Part shown: positions 1 to 5,020 of the stretch, in pieces | How positions within the stretch are numbered: the stretch's first letter is position 1 | Layout of the letters: the number at the start of each line of letters is the position of its first letter | Source: Cytophagales bacterium | GTDB lineage: Bacteria; Bacteroidota; Bacteroidia; Cytophagales; Cyclobacteriaceae | Assembly: GCA_003541895.1 (NCBI GenBank) | Contig: DPLR01000661.1 | Coordinates: 1-5,020, forward strand | DNA: 5,020 nucleotides | Reading direction: 5' to 3' | Program-made: the position numbers and the translations under genes | Notes under the pieces: model-generated | The model's database searches: none | What the model saw: only the letters and a program-made list of their open reading frames with translations | Told to the model about the DNA's origin: nothing

Positions 1-100
1 GGAAGGTGCCGGATTGCTTCAGGAGACAGTCCACCAACGTGGTCTTGCCGTGGTCCACGTGAGCGATAATCGCGATGTTTCTAATCTTATTAACTTCCAT
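1..100 (-). CDS. typA: TypA/BipA translational GTPase, N-terminal fragment
   Basis: The reverse strand encodes 33 residues from an ATG at 98-100 before leaving the window; the rest of the roughly 600-residue protein lies to the left. The fragment begins [20 protein letters not shown], which carries the G1/P-loop of translation-factor GTPases (A13-H-V-D-H-G-K-T20), and continues with [12 protein letters not shown]. The [19 protein letters not shown] form followed by LLxQSGTF is typical of TypA/BipA. LepA instead has an [20 protein letters not shown]-like start, and EF-G and EF-Tu differ further. From family knowledge, TypA is a cytoplasmic GTPase that binds the 70S ribosome near the EF-G site and supports 50S assembly and growth under cold or other stress. 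Cys25 sits where many homologues have a charged residue. The gene is transcribed divergently from the synthase at 314. The call rests on the N-terminus only. Confidence 0.9.
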   Translation of the reverse strand, partial: MEVNKIRNIAIIAHVDHGKTTLVDCLLKQSGTF

Positions 101-140
101 AAGTTGCTTTGCTTTTCCCCTCTTTTAATTTTTGAGGGCG

Positions 141-148
141 CAAAGATA
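141..148 (-). promoter_or_regulatory. Putative -7 promoter element for typA
   Basis: Read on the minus strand this is TATCTTTG, an exact match to the Bacteroidota sigma-ABfr -7 consensus TAnnTTTG. It lies 40 bases before the typA start codon, so a transcript would begin near 130-136 and have a leader of about 30-35 bases. No clear TTG-type -33 box is seen at the expected distance (about positions 165-172), which lowers confidence. Confidence 0.5.
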
Positions 149-224
149 ATCAGAATTGTGTGAGCCACCTCACTTTAAGCTATTATCAGATGTTTAAAAT
201 CAGTTTTTAAGTGTCTACTTTTTT

Positions 225-232
225 TATCTTTG
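225..232 (+). promoter_or_regulatory. Putative -7 promoter element for the alpha-oxoamine synthase gene
   Basis: TATCTTTG matches the Bacteroidota -7 consensus TAnnTTTG exactly and is the same octamer that serves the divergent typA promoter. A T-rich stretch (204-208) lies about where a -33 box would be, but it lacks a proper TTG. Transcription would start near 238-240, giving a leader of about 75 bases. That leader contains a 6-bp inverted repeat, AATTTC (237-242) and GAAATT (249-254). Confidence 0.5.
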
Positions 233-313
233 CGGCAATTTCCTGTCAGAAATTTCAGGGATTGATGGATTTCTCGCTGAATTCAAGGACATAAACATTT
301 AAAAGAAAACACA

Positions 314-1567
314 ATGGTTGATTTATTCGACAAACTCCGCATGGAAGAAGGCCCTTTGGCCAAGTACTCTCATCTGCCAGACGATTATTTTTTCTTTCCA
401 AAATTGGAAGGAGAGATTGGCCCGCGCATGAAGTTCAATGGCAAAACCGTATTGAACTGGAGTTTGAATAATTATTTGGGTTTGGCAAATCATCCTGAAG
501 TTCGCAAGGCAGATGCCGATGCAGCTGCACAATTCGGTTTGGCAGCTCCCATGGGAGCTCGCATGATGAGTGGCAACTCGGTGTATCATCTTGAGCTAGA
601 AAAACAACTTGCTGATTTTGTGAAGAAAGAAGATGTGATGTTGCTCAACTACGGTTATCAGGGAGTGCTTTCTATCATTGATGCGATTGTCAACAGAAAA
701 GATGTTATCGTTTACGATGCAGAATCGCATGCATGTATTATTGATGGCGTGCGTCTCCATATGGGCAAACGCTTTGTGTACACGCACAATAACATGGAGA
801 ATTTGGAGAAGCAACTTCAGCGTGCCACTAAACTAGCCAATGAAACAGGTGGAGGAATTCTCGTCATTACCGAAGGTGTTTTTGGCATGAGCGGCAATAT
901 GGGTAACCTTAAAGGCATTGTAGAACTAAAGAAGAAATATAATTTCCGCTTGTTTGTAGATGATGCCCATGGTTTTGGATCGATGGGTCCAACGGGGGCA
1001 GGTGTTGGTGAGGAACAAGGTGTGCAAGATCAAATCGATTTGTATTTCTCAACGTTTGCAAAATCGATGGCTAGCATTGGCGCATTTGTTGCCGGTGATA
1101 AAAAGATTTTGAAATTCTTGCGTTATTCGGTGCGTTCGCAGATTTATGCGAAATCAATTCCAATGCCTTTAGTGATTGGCGGATTGAAACGCCTCGAATT
1201 AGTAAAGAAACATCCTGAATTTAGGCTCGACCTTCACAAAATCATGAAGGCGATGAAGAGCGGATTAAAAGAAAGAGGATTCGCCATCAACGAAACGCAG
1301 ACTCCGCCTACTCCGGTGCTCTTCAAAGGTGGCGTGGGCGAGGCCGCAAACATGAGCATGGACTTACGAGAGAACTATGGAATATTCTGCTCGGTTGTAA
1401 TCTATCCTGTGGTGCCAAAAGACGTGATTATGTTCAGGATTATACCAACGGCAGCACATACTATGGATGACGTGCAAGAGACTTTAGAGGCGTTTTCTGC
1501 TTTAAAAACGAAGCTTGACAGCGGATTTTACCGCAAAGAAGAGCTTGTTTCTGTAACTAAAGTTTAA
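314..1567 (+). CDS. PLP-dependent alpha-oxoamine synthase (cysteate or serine acyltransferase, sulfonolipid/sphingolipid synthesis)
   Basis: This 417-residue protein is a complete fold-type I PLP enzyme of the alpha-oxoamine synthase family, which condenses an amino acid with an acyl thioester and releases CO2. Visible landmarks are His139 in SHACIIDG (expected to stack on PLP), Asp216 and His219 in VDDAHGFG (pyridine nitrogen and cofactor contacts), Lys250 in STFAKS (Schiff base; 31 residues after His219, as in characterised serine palmitoyltransferases), and Arg375 in the C-terminal FRIIPTAAHT motif. Length is normal for the family. The STFAKSMASIGAFVAG active-site segment and the LHMGKRF motif look like the Bacteroidota lipid branch rather than KBL, BioF or HemA. 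Within that branch the amino-acid substrate could be cysteate (making 3-ketocapnine for sulfonolipids, as known in Flavobacterium johnsoniae) or serine (3-ketosphinganine). The sequence alone does not settle this. The start is chosen because the MVDLFDKL segment leads directly into the family N-terminus; the leader is A-rich without a Shine-Dalgarno. It is probably cytoplasmic and homodimeric. It may share a transcript with the histone-like gene 87 bases downstream. Confidence 0.85.
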   Translation: MVDLFDKLRMEEGPLAKYSHLPDDYFFFPKLEGEIGPRMKFNGKTVLNWSLNNYLGLANHPEVRKADADAAAQFGLAAPMGARMMSGNSVYHLELEKQLADFVKKEDVMLLNYGYQGVLSIIDAIVNRKDVIVYDAESHACIIDGVRLHMGKRFVYTHNNMENLEKQLQRATKLANETGGGILVITEGVFGMSGNMGNLKGIVELKKKYNFRLFVDDAHGFGSMGPTGAGVGEEQGVQDQIDLYFSTFAKSMASIGAFVAGDKKILKFLRYSVRSQIYAKSIPMPLVIGGLKRLELVKKHPEFRLDLHKIMKAMKSGLKERGFAINETQTPPTPVLFKGGVGEAANMSMDLRENYGIFCSVVIYPVVPKDVIMFRIIPTAAHTMDDVQETLEAFSALKTKLDSGFYRKEELVSVTKV

Positions 1568-1603
1568 AAAAGTGGGTTTTTAGCTTGTTTTTAAAGGTTT
1601 TTA
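1566..1603. other. Helically phased A/T tracts (possible intrinsic DNA bend)
   Basis: One A6 tract (1566-1571) and three copies of GTTTTTA (starting at 1576, 1587 and 1597) have tract centres near 1568.5, 1579, 1590 and 1600, a spacing of 10-11 bases. Tracts repeated in phase with the helical turn are known to give intrinsic curvature. The stretch overlaps the stop codon of the synthase and the presumed promoter of the histone-like gene. The spacing is seen directly; curvature and function are inferred. Confidence 0.4.
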
Positions 1604-1613
1604 ACTAAATTGG
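1585..1613 (+). promoter_or_regulatory. Candidate promoter for the histone H1-like gene
   Basis: A TTG at 1585-1587 is followed, after 18 bases, by TAAATTGG (1606-1613), which differs from the Bacteroidota -7 consensus TAnnTTTG at one position. Transcription would begin around 1618-1621 and leave an A-rich leader of about 35 bases before the ATG at 1655. The intervening T tracts are AT-rich, so chance matches are likely. Read-through from the synthase gene is an alternative source of transcript, as no terminator hairpin is evident between 1568 and 1654. Confidence 0.35.
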
Positions 1614-1654
1614 CGAAACAAGCAATCCAATTACAAAACTAAAACATTAGAAAA

Positions 1655-1837
1655 ATGAAAAAATTTGAAGAACTCAAGGCCTTGATTGCAAGCATCGAAC
1701 CAGATGCCGACAAATTTTATAACAAATTGAATAGCGCTGCTGGTACTCGCTTACGCAAAGGAATGCAAGACGTAAAAAACGTTGCTCAACAAATTCGCTC
1801 TGAAGTTCAAGAGTTAAAGAATAAAGAAAGCAAGTAA
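1655..1837 (+). CDS. Histone H1-like (Hc1-type) DNA-binding protein
   Basis: This 60-residue protein resembles the short Bacteroidota proteins annotated as histone H1, related to the chlamydial Hc1 family (Pfam Hc1). The pattern MKKFEELKALIAS, then DADKFYNKLNSAAGTRLRKGMQ, then VAQQIRSEVQELKNK is characteristic: a helical N-terminal half, the conserved AAGTRxRKGMQ motif at residues 28-38, and a C-terminal amphipathic helix. It has 10 Lys and 3 Arg against 9 acidic residues, so it is only mildly basic and lacks the long Lys/Ala-rich tail of chlamydial Hc1. The likely role is nucleoid binding or compaction, inferred from family resemblance. Its A-rich leader has no Shine-Dalgarno, which is normal for the phylum. 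The gene is followed 22 bases later by a strong terminator, so it ends its transcription unit and is likely well expressed. Confidence 0.85.
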   Translation: MKKFEELKALIASIEPDADKFYNKLNSAAGTRLRKGMQDVKNVAQQIRSEVQELKNKESK

Positions 1838-1859
1838 TCATAAAGACTAGATTTTTAGT

Positions 1860-1895
1860 GAAAGGACAACCTTTGGTTGTCCTTTCTGTTTTTTT
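1860..1895 (+). terminator. Rho-independent terminator of the histone-like gene
   Basis: A perfect 12-bp stem, GAAAGGACAACC (1860-1871) with GGTTGTCCTTTC (1875-1886), closes on a TTT triloop and is followed by a run of seven T (1889-1895). The upstream flank has no matching A run, so it works mainly for plus-strand transcripts. It separates the synthase/histone block from the OmpA-family gene. Confidence 0.92.
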
Positions 1896-1915
1896 ATGTT
1901 TTTCCTTTCACGTTA

Positions 1916-1944
1916 TTGAATCCGTAGAGTTCGGTATTGATTTG
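1916..1944 (+). promoter_or_regulatory. Weak candidate promoter for the OmpA-family gene
   Basis: TTG at 1916-1918, an 18-base gap, and TTGATTTG at 1937-1944 (one mismatch to TAnnTTTG) could form a promoter with a leader of about 40 bases. Two rivals exist. TTTG at 1872-1875 with TATGTTTT at 1895-1902 overlaps the terminator. TTG at 1958-1960 with ATCCTTTG at 1980-1987 would give an almost leaderless message. None is compelling. A promoter is expected somewhere in 1896-1991 because the strong terminator blocks read-through. Confidence 0.25.
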
Positions 1945-1991
1945 TTCACTTCATTTTTTGCAGTTTTAATTAGTTTTAAATCCTTTGGTCA

Positions 1992-4040
1992 ATGAAACAA
2001 ATTTTCATACTAACAATTTTTTTAGCCCCATTCATTTCGTCCGCTCAATTCACTGAAAACTTTGACGATAATAGAAACCGATGGGATGTAACATCAGACA
2101 ATAATTCTACTCGAAAAATTGAATCCGGAAAATATATTTTGGAAACGCTCGAAAAAGATCATGGCAAGTTCATCACGATGCCTCATTTTTTTGATCCTTT
2201 CAAAGATTTTGAAATGGAAGCCTCTTTTGTTCAAAGAAGTGGAGAAGATGACAATGGCTTTGGGTTGTTTTGGGGAAAGCTAAATAGCTCCAAATACAAT
2301 GAGTTTGTAATTACCACGAACGGATATTATATGATTGGCTCCAAAGGCAGTGACTCCTGGACAAAAACTAGTTTAGTCAAGCCCATGGGAGAACCCAACG
2401 TATTGCGAGTGGTTAAAGATGGCTTTACTATTTCATGTTATCTCAATGGCGATCGCGTATTCAAAGATGAGTTACCCAGCAACGGCTTTGCGGCTGGGTT
2501 CCTTAATTACATTGACATGGTATTAGAAGTCGACTACTTTAAGGTTAATCAAAAAAATAGTGAAATAAAGTTGGTGCAAAATTTACCAAGTGGGATAATC
2601 AAAGAGAACCTTGGCCCAAACATAAACACTCCTGCAGATGAAGTCAGCCCCATCATCTCTGCCGATGGTCAAACACTTTATTTTGGGAGAGAAGACTATG
2701 AACAAAATACAAAGGGAGTAGATGATCTGGAAGACATCTGGTATTCTAAATTTGATGGTACCAGTTGGCAATTGGCCATTAACCCAGGCAGCCCGGTCAA
2801 TGATGTTAATGCTAACAATCCAGCGTCAATAAGTCCAGACAACAACACTCTTGTTTTTGCGATGTATAATAAATTTACTTTCAGAAAAAGAACCGAGTCA
2901 GGTTGGTCTGAAATGATCGACATGGGTATCAGCTATACCAATGAATCAAAATACCAAGAAGCTCAGTTGAGTGCTGATGGCAAAGTGATGATTTTCGCTG
3001 TTAAAACTCCGAATAATATTTTTTACCGAACCGATATTGACGAAAAAGATATATACGTTTCCCTGCAAGATAAAAATGGAAATTGGAGTGCCCCGATCAA
3101 TCTAGGCCCAACGTTGAATACGGCTGGCAATGAAATGAGCCCCTTCCTTTCAGCAGATGGACGAACACTTTATTTCGGATCTGAAGGGCGTCCTGGCTAT
3201 GGTGATGCCGATATTTTTATGTCTAAGAGAATTGGAGATGGATGGACAAAATGGTCTGAGCCACTTAACCTTGGTCCCGACATTAACACTTCAGGGTTTG
3301 ATGCCTACTACACTGTTCCTGCTTCAGGTGCTTACGCTTATGTTGTAAGTGAGAGAAACTCATATGGCAAGGCAGATATTTTCCGAATAAAATTACCTCA
3401 GGTGGTGAAACCTGAAGCAGTGGTGTTGCTTTCAGGTCGGGCTTTAAATGCGAAAACAAAAGAACCTATTGCAGCAGAAATTATTCTCGACAATCTTCAA
3501 ACTGGTATTGAAGTAGCGGAAGCAAATTCAGATCCCTCGAATGGTAATTACAAAATCATTTTACTCCCGGGTGCAAACTATGGAATTCATGCGGCCGCCA
3601 AGGGATATCTTTCCGTGAATGAAAATATTGAGCTGGCATCCATTCACGAATACACCGAGATGAATAAAGATTTATTACTCATGCCAATTGAAGTTGGGCT
3701 AACCCTTGCGTTGAACAATGTTTTTTTCGAACAGGGCAGGCCTATTTTGCGAAAGGAATCTTTTCCTGAATTAGATCGCTTGGTGCAAATTATGAAAGCC
3801 AATCCGCACATGCAGATCGAATTAGGAGGGCACACGGACAATGTTGGATCATCTTCGGCTCTCATGAAACTTTCGCAAGATCGGGTGGATGCTGTGAAAA
3901 AATATTTAATCGACCAAGGTATCAATCAGAAGCGAATCAGCGGCAAAGGTTATGGAGCTACAATGCCACGAGAAAAGAATGATACTGAAGAACATAAAAA
4001 AATGAATCGCAGGGTTGAATTCAAAATCCTGAAAACATAA
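1992..4040 (+). CDS. Secreted PD40-propeller / CRD-like / OmpA-domain envelope protein (PorE-like architecture)
   Basis: This 682-residue protein starts with a signal peptide (hydrophobic residues 4-14, likely cleavage SSA-Q near residue 18); there is no lipobox cysteine. Residues 19-187 look like a concanavalin/LamG-like beta-sandwich (FTENFDDNRNRWD start, then GFGLFWG, YYMIG and DYFKV strands). Residues 207-467 hold about five PD40-type propeller units, with repeated SADGxTLYFG (223-232, 387-396), DIW/DIY/DIF strands (248, 353, 407, 462) and LGPxxNT linkers at 207, 371 and 427. Residues 478-565 resemble a carboxypeptidase-regulatory-like domain (LSGRALNAKTKEPIAAEI). Residues 570-680 are an OmpA C-terminal domain with GHTDNVG (Asp616), LSQDR (Arg631), GYG and MNRRVEF. 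By homology Asp616 and Arg631 should grip diaminopimelate of peptidoglycan, placing the protein in the periplasm or at the outer membrane. Propeller-CRD-OmpA order matches the type IX secretion protein PorE, but PorE is a lipoprotein with an N-terminal TPR, so identity with PorE is not claimed. Its ligand is unknown. The start is fixed by the signal peptide; no Shine-Dalgarno is seen. Confidence 0.85.
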   Translation: MKQIFILTIFLAPFISSAQFTENFDDNRNRWDVTSDNNSTRKIESGKYILETLEKDHGKFITMPHFFDPFKDFEMEASFVQRSGEDDNGFGLFWGKLNSSKYNEFVITTNGYYMIGSKGSDSWTKTSLVKPMGEPNVLRVVKDGFTISCYLNGDRVFKDELPSNGFAAGFLNYIDMVLEVDYFKVNQKNSEIKLVQNLPSGIIKENLGPNINTPADEVSPIISADGQTLYFGREDYEQNTKGVDDLEDIWYSKFDGTSWQLAINPGSPVNDVNANNPASISPDNNTLVFAMYNKFTFRKRTESGWSEMIDMGISYTNESKYQEAQLSADGKVMIFAVKTPNNIFYRTDIDEKDIYVSLQDKNGNWSAPINLGPTLNTAGNEMSPFLSADGRTLYFGSEGRPGYGDADIFMSKRIGDGWTKWSEPLNLGPDINTSGFDAYYTVPASGAYAYVVSERNSYGKADIFRIKLPQVVKPEAVVLLSGRALNAKTKEPIAAEIILDNLQTGIEVAEANSDPSNGNYKIILLPGANYGIHAAAKGYLSVNENIELASIHEYTEMNKDLLLMPIEVGLTLALNNVFFEQGRPILRKESFPELDRLVQIMKANPHMQIELGGHTDNVGSSSALMKLSQDRVDAVKKYLIDQGINQKRISGKGYGATMPREKNDTEEHKKMNRRVEFKILKT

Positions 4041-4041
4041 T

Positions 4042-4064
4042 TCAGAATCAGTTGATCAGAATCA
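4042..4064. repeat. Short direct repeat at the convergent gene junction
   Basis: TCAGAATCA occurs at 4042-4050 and again at 4056-4064 with five bases between. The second copy covers the stop codon of the minus-strand hydrolase gene (TGA, read as tca at 4062-4064). The 21-base gap between the two convergent stop codons contains no hairpin with a T run in either direction. The repeat is too short to assign a function and may be chance. Confidence 0.35.
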
Positions 4065-5020
4065 TTGTCCGGTATAAATCATCTCCGAGAATTTTTCAAA
4101 CAAAGAAGTTGTTGCTGGATGATTGAAAGGTAAATGCTGTGTATAAATACTCGCTGCAATTCCTGATTTATAATCAATGAAAAAATAAGTGTTCAAAAGT
4201 CCGCCCCAAAGAATCGTTCCAGCTTTTCGTCCGTAGGGTTTATCTTCGGTATCGATGAGCCCATCCAAACTCCATTTCGTAGTTGGCGATAAAATGCCGT
4301 TCAAATTGCAACAGGATGCCGGATTAAAATGGGCACTTGGATTGTACATGACAATCTCTCCAATCTGATTTTTACCCATATCCTCAACTGTTTTTCTTTT
4401 CAAAATCCGAACGCCCTTCCATTCACCATAATTAAGTAAGCACTGCAATAATTTAGAATAATCTTCGGGCGATGAATACAATCCCGCTCCTCCGCTGTAT
4501 TCATTTACCCGTTTGGAAGGAAGTCTTCCAGCGGATTCCATCAAGGGTTGCTTTCCATCATCGCCTCGTCTTCCATACGATACGATGAGAGGTTTTAGTG
4601 AATCGGGCACGTTGAACCATGTGTGTTTCATTTGGAGTGGCTTCGTAATATTTTTTTGAAAATAATTTTCCAGACTCATGCCTGAAATTTTTTCAACTAA
4701 ACGACCAGCCCAATCACTGCTCGTTCCATAAAGAAATTGTGTTCCGCTTTCAAAGCGTCTTGGCAAATCTTTGTGTGGCCATTTGCTCCGGTCAAACTTT
4801 GATAATTCTAAATCCGTTGTGGTGTACCCAAAGCCTGAAGTGTGCGTTAGCAAATGCCGAAGCGTAATTAGTTTTTTTGCAGTGATCAATTGCCCGTCTT
4901 TTAAAATCGGGATCTTTGCCATCTCGGGCAGTAAAACTGAGAGGTCATCATCTAATTTAATTTTGCCTTGTTCCACTAACTGCATAGCAGCCACGCTGGT
5001 CACGAGTTTTGTCATCGAAT
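4062..5020 (-). CDS. Class C beta-lactamase-family serine hydrolase, N-terminus cut by window edge
   Basis: This is a serine hydrolase of the beta-lactamase/transpeptidase-like superfamily (esterase/AmpC/D-aminopeptidase type). The ATG at 5013-5015 is internal: the codon before it is TCG (5016-5018), so the reading frame gives S-M-T-K, the catalytic SxxK motif, followed by LVTSVAAMQLVEQGKI as in many family members. The true start and any signal peptide lie beyond the right edge. Counting the internal Met as 1, the other landmarks are LLTHTSGFGY (55-64), Tyr96 in FLYGTSSDWAGRLVEKISG (second motif, the catalytic tyrosine), GGAGLYSSPEDYSKLLQCLLN (175-195, the usual structural motif), and W270-G-G in the place of the KTG/HxG third motif. 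About 318 residues are visible, so the full protein is probably near 400. Substrate cannot be told: ester, peptide and beta-lactam hydrolysis all occur in the family, and most chromosomal members of this kind are not resistance enzymes. It ends 21 bases from the OmpA-family gene, in convergent orientation. Confidence 0.9.
   Translation of the reverse strand, partial: SMTKLVTSVAAMQLVEQGKIKLDDDLSVLLPEMAKIPILKDGQLITAKKLITLRHLLTHTSGFGYTTTDLELSKFDRSKWPHKDLPRRFESGTQFLYGTSSDWAGRLVEKISGMSLENYFQKNITKPLQMKHTWFNVPDSLKPLIVSYGRRGDDGKQPLMESAGRLPSKRVNEYSGGAGLYSSPEDYSKLLQCLLNYGEWKGVRILKRKTVEDMGKNQIGEIVMYNPSAHFNPASCCNLNGILSPTTKWSLDGLIDTEDKPYGRKAGTILWGGLLNTYFFIDYKSGIAASIYTQHLPFNHPATTSLFEKFSEMIYTGQ

Noticed and set aside
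323..814. Two minus-strand open frames (about 88 and 72 codons) opposite the synthase gene
   Set aside because: They lie wholly antisense to a well-supported enzyme gene, resemble no recognisable family and have no promoter-like lead. They are coding shadows.
1572..1603. Possible terminator after the synthase gene
   Set aside because: Only weak A/T pairing is available and there is no GC-containing stem before a T run. The T tracts are better described by their helical phasing.
2474..2499. Stem-loop ACCCAGC / GCTGGGT with a 12-base loop
   Set aside because: It lies inside the coding sequence, has no following T run, and is explained by codon content. It is not a terminator.
2583..2923. Minus-strand open frames opposite the propeller part of the OmpA-family gene
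   Set aside because: Antisense to conserved PD40 repeats, they overlap one another and show no domain. They are coding shadows.
2659..3178. Similar DNA blocks near 2659 and 3148 (coding for SADGxTLYFG)
   Set aside because: These are intragenic repeats reflecting the repeated propeller blades of the protein, not a mobile or regulatory repeat.
3157..3348. Plus-strand 63-codon frame inside the OmpA-family gene
   Set aside because: It is out of frame within a PD40 repeat and the CDS continues uninterrupted across it, so it is neither a frameshift product nor a separate gene.
3644..3925. Minus-strand 93-codon frame opposite the OmpA domain
   Set aside because: It is the reverse of the highly conserved OmpA C-terminal domain and has no independent support.
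1..5020. A previously undescribed system such as a defence island, retron, CRISPR array or mobile element
   Set aside because: No repeat arrays, transposase, integrase, reverse transcriptase or defence-type domains were found. The genes are housekeeping or envelope genes of familiar families.

Overview
The window looks like chromosomal DNA from a member of the Bacteroidota, probably Cytophagales-like, though the rank below phylum is a guess. Four things point there: A-rich leaders without Shine-Dalgarno sequences, two exact matches to the Bacteroidota -7 promoter element TAnnTTTG, a Bacteroidota-type histone H1-like protein, and an OmpA protein with a PD40 propeller and a carboxypeptidase-regulatory-like domain. 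No mobile element, CRISPR array, tRNA or rRNA was seen.

Layout: (1) 1-100, minus strand: the first 33 codons of the ribosome-associated GTPase TypA/BipA, running off the left edge. (2) 101-313: a divergent intergenic region with one -7 element per strand. (3) 314-1567, plus: a PLP-dependent alpha-oxoamine synthase, very likely catalysing the first committed step of sulfonolipid (cysteate acyltransferase) or sphingolipid (serine palmitoyltransferase) synthesis. (4) 1568-1654: an AT-rich gap with A/T tracts repeating about once per helical turn and a plausible promoter. (5) 1655-1837, plus: a 60-residue histone H1-like DNA-binding protein, closed by a strong intrinsic terminator at 1860-1895. 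(6) 1992-4040, plus: a 682-residue secreted protein with a concanavalin-like N-terminal region, a five-unit PD40 propeller, a carboxypeptidase-regulatory-like domain and a C-terminal OmpA peptidoglycan-binding domain. (7) 4062-5020, minus: a class C beta-lactamase-family serine hydrolase, converging on the OmpA gene. It is cut at its N-terminus by the right edge exactly at the catalytic SxxK motif.

The genes do not form one obvious operon. The synthase and the histone-like gene may be partly co-transcribed, since no terminator separates them. The synthase, the OmpA-family protein and the serine hydrolase all plausibly concern the cell envelope, but no shared pathway can be shown. Nothing here is convincingly a new system. 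The most interesting points are the substrate of the synthase, the PorE-like architecture in which a concanavalin-like region replaces the TPR, and the phased A/T tracts before the histone-like gene.
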